Assembly: GCF_036345995.1 (NCBI RefSeq)
Contig: NZ_CP107796.1
Span: 4,340,001-4,404,000 of the forward strand
DNA length: 64,000 nucleotides
DNA from: Streptomyces sp. NBC_00557
GTDB taxonomy: Bacteria > Actinomycetota > Actinomycetes > Streptomycetales > Streptomycetaceae
Direction: 5' to 3'
Shown here: piece by piece, positions 1 to 8,316 of the stretch
Numbering within the stretch: the stretch's first letter is position 1
How the letters are laid out: each line of letters starts with the position of its first letter
Translations under genes and position numbers: made by a program
Notes under the pieces: model-generated
Databases searched by the model: none
What the model was told of the DNA's origin: nothing
Seen by the model: the letters and a program-made list of their open reading frames with translations, nothing else

Positions 1-248
1 GATGACGTGTGCGGCTGGGAGCCCTTCGTCGTCGACCCGTCGGACGACGACCCGTCCCCCCTGTTGGCGAAAGCGATCGCTGCGATGAGGAGGACCACCA
101 CTCCGACCACGGTGACCAGGGAGCGGGAGGAGGAGCGGTGGGGGGTTCGGCGGGGGGCGCCGCCGTAGGGGTCGGTTTCGGGGAGGCGGGTGCGGGTGTG
201 GCCGGTGTCGTCGTAGTCGCTGTAGGCCTGTTCGTCTCCGGAGGTCAT
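1..248 (-). CDS. Membrane-anchored hypothetical protein, C-terminus beyond window
   Basis: Reading leftward from an ATG at 248, preceded by a GGGAG ribosome binding site about 9 nt away, the frame stays open to base 1, so the C-terminus lies outside the window. The visible ~82 residues begin with an acidic, Tyr/Asp-rich cytoplasmic stretch, then an Arg/Ser-rich segment, a single hydrophobic helix (about residues 43-60, rich in Val and Leu) and a Ser/Gly/Asp-rich exported linker. The topology suggests a type II membrane protein. It follows the two-helix protein at 356-673 on the same strand after a gap of about 110 nt, so the two may be cotranscribed. From memory this position corresponds to a membrane-protein operon linked to differentiation in S. 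coelicolor (cmd genes); that link is inference. Function is unknown. Confidence 0.7.
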   Translation of the reverse strand, partial: MTSGDEQAYSDYDDTGHTRTRLPETDPYGGAPRRTPHRSSSRSLVTVVGVVVLLIAAIAFANRGDGSSSDGSTTKGSQPHTS

Positions 249-355
249 GGCGTGCGCGCTCCCTCACCCTCGTAGGCGTACGACGGTAGCCGTGCTGGTT
301 GCCGCGCGGGCGCGGTCTGGTGACTCGACATCAGGGAGACGCAACCTTCGGGGAC

Positions 356-673
356 TTAGACCGCCATGCCGTACACGATCGTGAACAGGGTGCCGAGGGA
401 GCCGATGATGAAGACCCCCGTCAGGCCGGCGATGATCAGGCCCTTGCCCTGTTCGGCGCTGAAGGTGTCGCGCAGGGCCGTGGCGCCGATGCGCTGTTTG
501 GCCGCGCCCCAGACCGCGATGCCGAGGCACAGCAGGATGGCCACGGCCATGACCACCTCGATCATCACCTTGGCCTCGTTGCCCAGGCTGCCGAAGGGGC
601 CCCAGTCCGGAGCGATTCCGCCGATGATGGTGTTGATGTCTCCCTTGTCGGCCGCAAAGAGCATGTAAGTCAC
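356..673 (-). CDS. Small two-helix membrane protein (VirB2/TrbC-like topology)
   Basis: This 105-residue protein starts at GTG 673; an ATG three codons in is an alternative. It has a short N-terminal segment, a hydrophobic helix at about residues 35-57 (VMIEVVMAVAILLCLGIAVWG), a short basic/polar loop (AAKQRIGATALRDTF), and a second hydrophobic helix at about 76-103. Two helices separated by a short charged loop recall the pilin-like subunits of type IV secretion systems (VirB2/TrbC), but no cleavable signal is obvious and the resemblance is topological only. The next gene on the same strand, at 1-248, is also a membrane protein. It may belong to the cmd membrane-protein operon known from S. 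coelicolor (inference). No catalytic motif is present. Confidence 0.7.
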   Translation of the reverse strand: MTYMLFAADKGDINTIIGGIAPDWGPFGSLGNEAKVMIEVVMAVAILLCLGIAVWGAAKQRIGATALRDTFSAEQGKGLIIAGLTGVFIIGSLGTLFTIVYGMAV

Positions 674-1413
674 CGCCCCTGGTGGATAGTTCCGTCGGCC
701 CCCTGCGGTGTGCAGAGGTCAGGCCTCATTGTCGCCGACAACTCCGCCGGCGTATGTCGACTTGACGTCATTGACTGGCGGGTTTCGTACGAACAGCGCG
801 TTCGGTCACTCTGTGTATCACGGCAGGTCACGCCGGGCAACGAGGTCCGATCGGAACCTGTCGTGTGCTTCCGTCGTTGTCCACCCTCGCGACCTGGCAC
901 GTTTTCTGACGGCCGGTCGGGTGAGGCGTCGGGACGATGTTCTCATGGGACGGGCGCCGGAACTGGCCAAGCCCCCAGGGCGGCCCTCCGCGGCCGGGGT
1001 GCCGGTGGTGCGAGGGGTCCGGGCGGGAAGACGGGTCGCGGCCGGCTGTCGTGGCCCGTCTTCCTTCCGTGCCGCCGAGGGGGCCCCACGTCCCCCTCAC
1101 CTGGCGGCTCCCCGTGACCCGACGGGGTGGCCGGTCGGCTCGCCGTGAAGGCCGAGACGCGCTGGGGTGCCCGGGCCGGCCGGGCCGTCGTGGCCGGGCC
1201 CTGCGGTGCAGAAGTGATCCGGTGCCCTCGGTGCCGTTCCGGACCGGAGGGGGCGGTGGCCCGCGACGACCCTCACCTTGTTGAGCGCGCGACAACAAGG
1301 GGCTTTCGGAATTCTGACTTCCGCGTTACTCGGGGCGGTTGGCGGATTGCCGGTCGATGACGGTGTGCTGGGGCTGCGCTGGGCGCGGCTTGACCCTGGG
1401 GCCGGGCCGGGAC
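674..1413. other. Long intergenic region without a convincing gene
   Basis: Open frames here are Arg/Pro/Gly-rich and lack the codon pattern of the neighbours, so I call no gene. The stretch contains an 8-bp perfect inverted repeat (CCTTGTTG at 1276-1283, CAACAAGG at 1293-1300, 9-nt loop). It could be an operator or a weak terminator. It must also hold the promoter of the leftward membrane-protein genes. Confidence 0.5.
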
Positions 1414-2028
1414 TCAGCGGGGTTTGAGGCCGTGCAGCAGCAGGTGGACGTGTTCGTCCAGGCCGCTCAGGGTCTCCTCGGCGTCGAGCGCGCAGGCGGC
1501 GATGAGGGCGGCGAGGCCGTGCAGGCTCGCGGCGACGGCCATGGTGATCCGCTCGGGGTCGCCGGCGATGATGTCGCCCTGCTCCTGGGCGTCCGCCACC
1601 ATCCGGGTGAGGGAGCCGAAGGACTGGTCGACGGCCGCGGCGAGCCGGTCGGAGCTGTCGGGGTCGTGCTTGCGCGCGAACATCAGCTCGAGCAGCTCGG
1701 GGTGGTCGACGGCGAAGCCGAGGTAGGCGCGGGCCAGGGCCGTCATCCGCCCCTCGAAGGTGAGTCCGGGCTGTGCGGCGGCGGTGCCCAGGGCCCGGTT
1801 CAGCCGCTCGTACCCCTCCAGTGCGAGGGCGTCCATGAGGGCCTGCTTGTCCCTGAAGTGCCGGCCGGGGGCCGCGTGGCTCACGCCGACGTCCCGTGCC
1901 AGCTCGCGCAGGGAGAGCGCGCCGACGCCCTTCTCGCGCAGGGTGCGCTCGGCGCTCTTGAGCAGGGCTGCGCGCAGGTCTCCGTGGTGGTAGGGGCGGC
2001 TGGCGGACGACGGGGGCATGCCCGCCAT
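1414..2028 (-). CDS. TetR-family transcriptional regulator
   Basis: The product has 204 residues, the normal TetR length. The N-terminus begins YHHGDLRAALLKSAERTL and leads into the helix-turn-helix at about residues 38-60 (LSLRELARDVGVSHAAPGRHF), with Ala-Pro where most relatives have Ser/Pro in the recognition helix. The C-terminal half is an all-helical ligand-binding domain. It is divergent from the SDR dehydrogenase at 2083 across 54 nt, and this gap holds a 19-bp near-perfect palindrome. The arrangement predicts that it represses the SDR gene and itself, with an unknown inducer that is probably the SDR substrate or a related compound. A second possible start lies three codons in. Confidence 0.9.
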   Translation of the reverse strand: MAGMPPSSASRPYHHGDLRAALLKSAERTLREKGVGALSLRELARDVGVSHAAPGRHFRDKQALMDALALEGYERLNRALGTAAAQPGLTFEGRMTALARAYLGFAVDHPELLELMFARKHDPDSSDRLAAAVDQSFGSLTRMVADAQEQGDIIAGDPERITMAVAASLHGLAALIAACALDAEETLSGLDEHVHLLLHGLKPR

Positions 2029-2037
2029 CGTAACTCG

Positions 2038-2056
2038 ATGTTGTCATTGACAGCAT
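2038..2056. promoter_or_regulatory. Probable TetR operator between divergent genes
   Basis: Imperfect palindrome ATGTTGTCA-T-TGACAGCAT: 9-bp arms, one mismatch, with the core TGTCA-T-TGACA perfectly symmetric. It lies in the 54-bp gap between the TetR gene and the SDR gene. Its place and symmetry fit a shared operator. Confidence 0.6.
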
Positions 2057-2082
2057 TGTTGTCGGTGTCTACTTTGGAGGGC

Positions 2083-2982
2083 ATGGCTGACAACTGGAAC
2101 GCGACCCGCCTGCCCGACCTCACCGGCCGTACGGCCGTGATCACCGGCGCCAACAGCGGCCTCGGCCTCGCCACCGCCGAGGCGCTGGCCCGCGCCGGAG
2201 CACACGTGGTGTTCGCCGTACGGGACCTCGCGCGGGGCTGCGCCGCCGCGGCGAAGGTGAGCGGCAGCACCGAGGTGCGGCGCCTGGACCTGGCCGACCT
2301 GGACTCGGTGCGGGAGTTCGCGGACGGCTGGGACCGCCCGCTGGACCTGCTGATCAACAACGCGGGCGTGATGATGCTGCCCGAGCAGCGCACCAGGCAG
2401 GGCTTCGAGATGCAGTTCGGCACCAACCACCTGGGGCACTTCGCGCTGACCAACCTGCTGTTGCCGTATGTGCGGGACCGGGTGGTGACGGTGTCCTCCG
2501 CCTACCACCGCTACGGCGACAAAGGGATCCACTTCGAGGACGTGAACCTGCGCGGCCGCTACACCCCCACCCGCGCCTACTCCCAGTCGAAGCTGGCCAA
2601 TCTCCTGTTCACCCTGGAGCTCCAGCGCCGCCTCGCCGAGGCCGGCTCCCCCGTGCGCGCCCTGGCCGCCCACCCCGGCTACGCGTCCACCAACCTCCAG
2701 AGCCACCACGCCAGCGCCCTGGCCCGGGCCGCCCTGTCCGTCGGGAACAGGGTGTTCGCGCAGAGCGACAGGGCGGGCGCCCTGCCCACCCTCTACGCGG
2801 CCACCCAGGACCTCCCCGGCGCCTCCTACGTCGGCCCCTCCGGCCTCGGCGAGATGCGCGGCGCCCCCACCCTGGTCGGCCGCAGCCCGGCGGCGAGCGA
2901 CCCGGAGGCGGCCCGGCGCCTGTGGACCCTGTCGGAGGAGCTGACGGGGGTGGAGTGGGGGCTGAAGCCGGCCGGCTCGTGA
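2083..2982 (+). CDS. Short-chain dehydrogenase/reductase (retinol dehydrogenase-like)
   Basis: The ATG at 2083, behind GGAGGGC, gives 299 residues. The Rossmann fold starts with TGANSGLGLA (residues 21-30), the NAD(P)-binding TGxxxGxG motif. NNAGV follows near residue 94. The catalytic Ser lies in VSSAY (about 137) and the Tyr-Lys pair in YSQSK (Tyr166, Lys170). The length, and the FEMQFGTNHLGHF and HPGYASTNLQ segments, match the classical SDRs annotated as retinol/protochlorophyllide-type oxidoreductases. The real substrate is unknown. It is divergent from a TetR regulator with a palindrome between them, so it is probably induced by a small molecule. Upstream in-frame codons to 1339 are open but do not look coding. 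Confidence 0.92.
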   Translation: MADNWNATRLPDLTGRTAVITGANSGLGLATAEALARAGAHVVFAVRDLARGCAAAAKVSGSTEVRRLDLADLDSVREFADGWDRPLDLLINNAGVMMLPEQRTRQGFEMQFGTNHLGHFALTNLLLPYVRDRVVTVSSAYHRYGDKGIHFEDVNLRGRYTPTRAYSQSKLANLLFTLELQRRLAEAGSPVRALAAHPGYASTNLQSHHASALARAALSVGNRVFAQSDRAGALPTLYAATQDLPGASYVGPSGLGEMRGAPTLVGRSPAASDPEAARRLWTLSEELTGVEWGLKPAGS

Positions 2983-3145
2983 GGTCAGTGGGGTGACGTA
3001 GCGTAATCGTAGGTGGCCGGAGCGTCGGTGAGGCGGAGCGGTGGCGTCGTCGGCGCCCGCGGCTCGCGGCGTCGGCAGGTTTCACAGGAAAATCTCAGAT
3101 AAGTCGCGGTCCGATTCTCACGTTCGTGGGGGACAGTGAGCACTG

Positions 3146-3916
3146 ATGAAGCGCACCTCACGCATCAGGGTCACCTCGCGCCCCACGTTGCTCGGCGCGG
3201 TGGTGATGCTCGCCCTGACCTCGGCGTCCGTCGCGGCCGCCGACGACGGGCCGGGGCCCTTCGGGGTCACCGCCGACGCCGTCGCCACGCGGCACACGGC
3301 ACGGGTCGGCGCGCTGTTCGGCGCCGACCGGGCGGACGACCTGGCCGGCGGTCACTTCTGCACGGCGTCGGTCGTGCACAGCCCGCAGGGCAACCTCCTC
3401 GTCACCGCGGCGCACTGCGTGAACAGCGCCGACAACGACCTGGTGTTCGTGCCCGGCTACCGGGACGGACAGGCGCCGTACGGGGTGTGGAAGGTGACCG
3501 GGCGCTACCTGCCCGACGGGTGGGCCAAGGACCAGGACGAGGACAGCGACCTGGCCTTCGCCACCGTCGAGAACCTGCACGGCAGGCGCCTCGAGGACGT
3601 CGTGGGCGCCAACCGCTTCACCACCGGTACGGCCACCGGGGCCACCGCCGTGACCGTCATCGGCTATCCCGACTCCCGCGAGGTGCCCATCAGGTGCACC
3701 AACAAGCCCGTCGCGCACAGCCGCACCCAGCAGCGCATCGCGTGCCCGTCCTTCGCCGGCGGCACCAGCGGCAGCCCCTGGATCAACGGTGACGCCCAGG
3801 TCGTCGGCGTCCTCGGGGGGCACGAGGAGGGCGGCTCGACCGACAACGTGTCGTACAGCGTCGTGCTGGGCACCGAGGCGGCCGAGCTGTACAAGGACGC
3901 CATCGGCGATCCCTGA
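3146..3916 (+). CDS. Secreted trypsin-like serine protease
   Basis: The 256-residue protein has an N-terminal Sec signal: basic start MKRTSRIR, then a hydrophobic stretch ending near VAAADD (about residue 33). The chymotrypsin-fold triad is visible: TAAHC with His90, DSDLAF with Asp135 and GGTSGSPW with Ser210. The Cys pairs, including FCTAS and HC, fit extracellular disulfides. The pro-region looks short or absent. The substrate is unknown; it is probably an exported protein. The stop codon is followed in the same frame by another 102 open codons with coding-type base composition, described separately. Confidence 0.9.
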   Translation: MKRTSRIRVTSRPTLLGAVVMLALTSASVAAADDGPGPFGVTADAVATRHTARVGALFGADRADDLAGGHFCTASVVHSPQGNLLVTAAHCVNSADNDLVFVPGYRDGQAPYGVWKVTGRYLPDGWAKDQDEDSDLAFATVENLHGRRLEDVVGANRFTTGTATGATAVTVIGYPDSREVPIRCTNKPVAHSRTQQRIACPSFAGGTSGSPWINGDAQVVGVLGGHEEGGSTDNVSYSVVLGTEAAELYKDAIGDP

Positions 3917-4225
3917 AGCGCAGGCGACGGGAGGGCGGCGGGCGCGGCAGGCGCGCCGGCGAGCGGCCGCCGGCCCGGCGCGCTGACCGTCCGGGCGCGG
4001 ATCGCCGCCACCGGCCGGGTCGTGCCGTCCTTCGTCGCCACGTTCGGCTTCCCGGTCCTGGCCTTCGCCGTCGCCGCCGCGGCCGTCCGCCGGGCGAACC
4101 GGCGCGGACACAGGGTGTTCGGCGCCGGCGCGCCCGCGGGGACGGCACCGGCCGGCGAGAAGGGGGCCGACGCGGCGCTGGGCACGACGTCGACGAACAG
4201 GACTCCGCTGAGCGGGCGCGGATAG
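3917..4225 (+). other. In-frame open continuation after the protease stop, with a membrane helix
   Basis: Directly after the protease TGA the same frame stays open for 102 codons to a stop at 4225. Third positions are almost all G or C, as in real genes here. The translation is an Ala/Gly/Arg linker, then a hydrophobic helix (FVATFGFPVLAFAVAAAAV) followed by RRANRRG, then a Pro/Ala/Thr-rich tail. It could be a separate small membrane protein starting at GTG 4022 (67 residues), a decayed C-terminal membrane anchor of the protease, or a readthrough product. I cannot decide between these. Confidence 0.35.
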
Positions 4226-4434
4226 CGGCTGCCAAAGCCTGGGCGGGCGCGACCGCACGGCCCGCGAGGCTGTCCGCGCGGTCCGCTCGGACAACTCCCC
4301 GCGGTTTTCGGCCCGATGCCCAGCGGCGGTGCGTGAGATTCCGCTGTGAGCGGCGTATTGCGTTCTCGTGCCGCGGGCCCGCGCGCTCTTAGACTGCTCC
4401 GGGTGGACTGACCGGTGGCGAGGGGCGGTTGACG

Positions 4435-5436
4435 GTGCGTAAGGCGTGGGTCGTCGGGGGCGCCCTCGTGGGGGCCGGGATGGGCTTCGTCATGCTGCTC
4501 GTCATCGGGGTGTACGTCGTCGCCGGGAACCTCGTCAACGGACTCGGCACCGGCGGCCGGGCGCTCGCGACGGGCGCCGTGCCGGCCGCCTACAAGTCGC
4601 TCGTGCAGAAGTGGGGCAACCTGTGCCCGGCGCTCACCCCCGCGCTGCTCGCCGCCCAGCTGTACCAGGAGAGTGGCTGGAACCCGACCGTCGTCAGCCC
4701 CGCCGACGCCCGCGGCATCGCCCAGTTCATCCCCAGCACCTGGGCCACGCACGGCATCGACGGCAACGGCGACGGCAAGCGGGACATCTGGGACCCGGCC
4801 GACGCGATCCCGTCGGCCGCCTCCTACGACTGCGAACTGGCGAAGTACGTGAAGGACGTGCCGGGCAACGTCTCCGACAACATGCTCGCCGCCTACAACG
4901 CCGGCGCCTACCGCGTCATACGGTCCGGCGGCGTCCCGCCGATCGGCGAGACGCAGAACTACGTCAAGCGCATCCGCAGCCTGGCGCAGAGCTTCGCCGC
5001 CCCCGCCCGCCGTATCGACCCCACCCAACAGGCCGCCGGAGCCATCGCGTTCGCGCAGAGCAAGCTCGGCACGCCGTATCTGTGGGGCGGTGAGGGATCG
5101 GCCTCGCAGGGCGGCCGGTTCGACTGCTCGGGGCTCACACAGGCCGCGTACGCGAAGGTCGGGATCACCCTGCCACGGGTCGCCAACGACCAGTACAACG
5201 CCGGGCCGCACCCCTCGCGCGGTCAGCTCCTGCCGGGCGACCTGGTGTTCTTCTCCACCGACCTGGGCGACTCGCGGGCCATCCACCACGTGGGGATCTA
5301 CGTGGGCGGCGGGTACATGATCGACGCGCCGCGCACCGGGGCCGTGATCCGGTTCGACCCCATCGACACCCCCGACTACTTCGGCGCCACCCGCGTCACC
5401 GAGGATGGCGCAAAAGCGCTCCCCACGAAGGTGTGA
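4435..5436 (+). CDS. Bifunctional cell-wall hydrolase: lytic transglycosylase plus NlpC/P60
   Basis: I choose GTG 4435 because AGGGGCGG (4421-4428) then sits 6 nt away; the TTG at 4429 would touch it. An N-terminal membrane helix (about residues 5-35) anchors or exports the protein. Next comes an SLT domain with the catalytic Glu in QESGW (Glu79), PADARGIAQFIPSTW and MLAAYNAG. The C-terminal NlpC/P60 endopeptidase has Cys231 in FDCSGLT and His285 in HHVGIY. Together they would cut the glycan strand and the stem peptide during growth or sporulation. Relatives are common in Streptomyces and in conjugative elements, and the adjacent membrane-protein operon may be functionally linked. A TAGACT -10-like hexamer lies at 4390-4395. 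Confidence 0.93.
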   Translation: MRKAWVVGGALVGAGMGFVMLLVIGVYVVAGNLVNGLGTGGRALATGAVPAAYKSLVQKWGNLCPALTPALLAAQLYQESGWNPTVVSPADARGIAQFIPSTWATHGIDGNGDGKRDIWDPADAIPSAASYDCELAKYVKDVPGNVSDNMLAAYNAGAYRVIRSGGVPPIGETQNYVKRIRSLAQSFAAPARRIDPTQQAAGAIAFAQSKLGTPYLWGGEGSASQGGRFDCSGLTQAAYAKVGITLPRVANDQYNAGPHPSRGQLLPGDLVFFSTDLGDSRAIHHVGIYVGGGYMIDAPRTGAVIRFDPIDTPDYFGATRVTEDGAKALPTKV

Positions 5437-5545
5437 CCCAGCGTGAACCCGCCCCCTGAGCTGGGGTGATGAGTCTCTCTTCGATAACGTCTGCGTGATC
5501 ATTCAGTGGAGAGTGGAACGCATTGATGGGGGCCGTGCGTTCCTG

Positions 5546-5575
5546 TTGACGTAGCCGAGCGGACGTCAGTACGGG
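5546..5575 (+). promoter_or_regulatory. Candidate sigma-70-type promoter for the PAP2 gene
   Basis: TTGACG (5546-5551) and TACGGG (5570-5575) are separated by 18 nt, about 100 nt before the PAP2 start. The -10 is a weak match. Confidence 0.35.
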
Positions 5576-5673
5576 CAGTTGCGACAGTGCAGCGGAAGCG
5601 GATCTACGAACCACGGGGGTAGGAGCGGCGCACACGAGGTGCGTCCGGCAGACGACGAAGGGGCCGCAGCACC

Positions 5674-6378
5674 ATGGCTGTACTCGCCGAATCCGGATCG
5701 AACCCCGACGTCGGCCTGCTCTACGACATCAACGGCCTCGCCAAGGACGCCCCGCACTGGTTCGACCAGACCATGGAGTTCGTCGGCGAGTACGGCCTGC
5801 TGCTCGCCATGGTCCTGCTCGTGCTGTGGTGCTGGTGGACCGTGCGGCGCCGGGGCGGCGAGAACGCCGCGCCCTCCGTCGCCGCGCTGGTGTGGGCGCC
5901 GCTCGCGGCCGGCCTCGCCGTGCTGGTGAACGTCCCCATCCGGGGCTTCGTGGCGCGCCCCCGGCCCTTCGTGGAGCACCAGGGGCTCGACGTCCTGGTC
6001 TCCGGCAAGACCGACTACTCCTTCGTCAGCGACCACGCGACCATCACCATGGCCCTGGGCGTGGGCCTCTTCGTCGCCAACCGCCGCTTCGGCCTCGTGG
6101 GAATAGGGCTCGCGCTGCTGGAGGGCTTCTGCCGGGTCTTCATGGGCGTGCACTATCCGACGGACGTCGTCGGCGGCTTCGCCCTCGGCACGGCCGTCGC
6201 CCTCCTGCTGTCCCCGCTCGCCATGGCACTGCTCACCCCGCTGATGCGCGCGGTGGAGCGCTCGCCGCGGGCGGGGTGGATCGTTCGCCGCAGGGCGGTG
6301 AGCGGGGCACGTGAGGGTGCGGTGCTGGGCGGCACCCGCAAGCCGGTGGAGTCCGAGGAACGGGACCTGGCGGCCTAG
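5674..6378 (+). CDS. PAP2-family membrane phosphatase (undecaprenyl-PP phosphatase/BcrC type)
   Basis: This 234-residue protein has about five hydrophobic helices. The three PAP2 motifs are present: ARPRPF (about 95-100), SDHATI with Ser119, Asp120 and His121, and RVFMGVHYPTD with Arg154 and His160. An SDH rather than SGH second motif is typical of BcrC/YbjG-type undecaprenyl pyrophosphate phosphatases, so recycling of the lipid carrier, and bacitracin tolerance, is the best guess. The C-terminal tail after the last helix is basic then acidic and cytoplasmic. ATG 5674 is preceded by GGGGCC. It stands between the wall hydrolase and the leftward flavoprotein gene, convergent with the latter. 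Confidence 0.88.
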   Translation: MAVLAESGSNPDVGLLYDINGLAKDAPHWFDQTMEFVGEYGLLLAMVLLVLWCWWTVRRRGGENAAPSVAALVWAPLAAGLAVLVNVPIRGFVARPRPFVEHQGLDVLVSGKTDYSFVSDHATITMALGVGLFVANRRFGLVGIGLALLEGFCRVFMGVHYPTDVVGGFALGTAVALLLSPLAMALLTPLMRAVERSPRAGWIVRRRAVSGAREGAVLGGTRKPVESEERDLAA

Positions 6379-6409
6379 CCGGCCGGGGACCCGCCTGCAA
6401 CCCCTGCGC

Positions 6410-7972
6410 CTACAACCCCTGCGCGTACGAGAAGAACCGCTGCGGGTCGTACTTCTGCTTCACCTTCCCCAGACGGCTCACCGCGTCCCCGTAGTACGCC
6501 TTCTTCCAGTTCGTCAGCGTCGGGTCCGTGTAGTTCTGGTAGGCCGCGCCGGAGGCGTAGGGAGCCATCGCCTTGTGGGCGGAGTCCAGCCACGACTGCG
6601 CCGTCCCCCCGGAGGCCCCCGCGCCCCAGGACGCGATGTACTGGGCCAGCATCCGGGAGCGGCGGTGGACGAAGGCCGTCGCCGTGGGGGAGACGCGGTT
6701 GACCGCGCCGCCGAGGGCCGTGAACGCGATGCTGCCCGCGCCGCCCCGCACGGAGGCGATCTGCCGCAGCACCGTCTGGATGCCCGCCGCCGACAGCGAG
6801 CGGTCGAAGAAGTCGGAGCGCGCCGCGTACGTCTCCCGGCCCAGCCGGCCCTGCGGCGAGCGGCCCGGGGTGGGGCCCGGCAGATGGCACTGCGCGTCGG
6901 TGGCGAAGGAGGAGCAGCCGGCGTAGACCTCCATCGCCTCCTCGTAGCCGCGGCGGCGCAGGCTGACGGAGGAGGCGTTCGCGCGGGCCGCGTGGGCCAG
7001 CCGGTCCACGGCGTTCTGCAGCTCGCCGTAGGTGCCGAGGGAGAAGCAGGCCACGGAGACGGTGGGAGTGCGGCCCGGCGCGCACTCCAGGTGCAGGGAC
7101 GACCAGATCTCGTCCGGCTGCCCGGGACCCCACTCCTGCCAGGCCTTGAGCACGGCCGCGGCCTTCGGCCAGGGCCAGGTCAGGTACGCCGTGACCGCCT
7201 GCGGCGCCGGATGGGTCCGGAACTGCAGCTCGGTGACGACGCCGAAGTTGCCGTTGCCGGCGCCGCGCAGCGCCCAGAACAGGTCGGTGTGGCTGCTCGC
7301 GTCGGCCGTCACCTGGGTGCCGTCCGCCGTGATCAGGGTGGCCCGGGTGAGGCTGTCGCAGGTCAGGCCGTACGCCCGCGACGCGACCCCGTGGCCGCCG
7401 CCGAGGACGAGGCCGGAGACGCCGACGGTGGGGCAGGAGCCTGCGGGTATGGTCACGCCCTTCGCGGCCAGCGCCCGGTAGACGTCGATCAGCTTGGAGC
7501 CGGCGCCGACCACCGCCTGTCCGCCGGAGACGCGGATGCGGTTCAGCTTCGACACGTCGAGGACGAGGCGGTTGTCGCCGGAGGAGTAGCCCGCGTAGGA
7601 GTGGCCGCCGTTGCGTATGGACACGCGTACCGCGTGCGCCCGGGCGTAGGCGAGGATCGTGCGGATGTCGTCGGCGTGCGCCGCGTAGGCGACCGCGGCG
7701 GGCTTCAGGCCGTCGAAGCGGGTGTTGTACAGCTGGTGGGCCGTGGTCCAGCTCGCGTCCCCGGGACGGACCAGGGTGCCGTCCAGGTCGCGGGCGAGGG
7801 CCGCCCAGTTCGCCGCCGCGTTCTCGCTGGTGGTCTTGAACGGGGTGAGCGAGGATGTGGCCGTGTGCGCGGAGGCCGAGGCCCTGCCCGCGCCCGAGCT
7901 GCAGCCGGTCAGTGCGGTCGCGGCCAGTACGGCCGTGCCGCCCGCGATGAACGTACGCCGTTCCATGCCCAT
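6410..7972 (-). CDS. Exported BBE-type FAD oxidoreductase with probable bicovalent flavin
   Basis: The 520-residue protein carries a Tat-like signal (ERRTFIAGG) and a lipobox (ALTGC, Cys24), so it is probably a Tat-exported lipoprotein. The FAD-binding domain holds GGHSY, where His124 is the usual 8-alpha flavin attachment, and GLTCD, where Cys205 is the usual 6-S attachment. Bicovalent FAD is typical of berberine-bridge and carbohydrate oxidases. The C-terminal BBE segment ends in YDPQRFFSYAQGL. The substrate is unknown; sugars, alcohols and small aromatic compounds are all possible. It is divergent from pstS, and the 344-bp gap holds PHO boxes, so phosphate control is possible. AGGACG precedes ATG 7972. 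Confidence 0.9.
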   Translation of the reverse strand: MGMERRTFIAGGTAVLAATALTGCSSGAGRASASAHTATSSLTPFKTTSENAAANWAALARDLDGTLVRPGDASWTTAHQLYNTRFDGLKPAAVAYAAHADDIRTILAYARAHAVRVSIRNGGHSYAGYSSGDNRLVLDVSKLNRIRVSGGQAVVGAGSKLIDVYRALAAKGVTIPAGSCPTVGVSGLVLGGGHGVASRAYGLTCDSLTRATLITADGTQVTADASSHTDLFWALRGAGNGNFGVVTELQFRTHPAPQAVTAYLTWPWPKAAAVLKAWQEWGPGQPDEIWSSLHLECAPGRTPTVSVACFSLGTYGELQNAVDRLAHAARANASSVSLRRRGYEEAMEVYAGCSSFATDAQCHLPGPTPGRSPQGRLGRETYAARSDFFDRSLSAAGIQTVLRQIASVRGGAGSIAFTALGGAVNRVSPTATAFVHRRSRMLAQYIASWGAGASGGTAQSWLDSAHKAMAPYASGAAYQNYTDPTLTNWKKAYYGDAVSRLGKVKQKYDPQRFFSYAQGL

Positions 7973-8163
7973 CGTCCTGTGTCACCCTTCCGCAGGCCCG
8001 CGTGGCCTGTCGTGGGGTGAGACGACCGGTTCGACGTGTTGGTTCGTAACAGTTCATCCACAGGGAACCGAACGCCGATGACGCGTCCGCGTAACCCGGC
8101 GGCCGGAACCTCCATGTGTTCTCCCCGTGAGCATTCCGTGACCTAACCAGGCCGACGGCAGGG

Positions 8164-8203
8164 GTTCACCCCTCGTTCACTTCCGGCCATCGGCGGCTTC
8201 ACC
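8164..8203 (+). promoter_or_regulatory. PHO boxes (PhoP operator) upstream of pstS
   Basis: GTTCACC (8164-8170), GTTCACT (8175-8181), a degenerate unit (8186-8192) and CTTCACC (8197-8203) recur every 11 bp. This is the direct-repeat pattern bound by Streptomyces PhoP. It lies about 115-150 nt before the pstS start. Three further GTTC repeats at 8029, 8042 and 8052 are irregularly spaced and may be part of a larger control region shared with the leftward flavoprotein gene. Confidence 0.8.
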
Positions 8204-8316
8204 TGTTCTGCCTAATTTCGGCCGTGCACGGTGCGGAGCGCGGCCCTAAGCGCCCGCGCTGCCTCCATACCTCGCACGCCGCCGACCGCGGCGGCTCCTG
8301 GAAGGAACTCCCGAAA

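Noticed and set aside
1097..2056. A 319-codon leftward ORF overlapping the TetR gene
   Set aside because: Wrong frame of the TetR gene; Arg/Pro-rich and lacking motifs.
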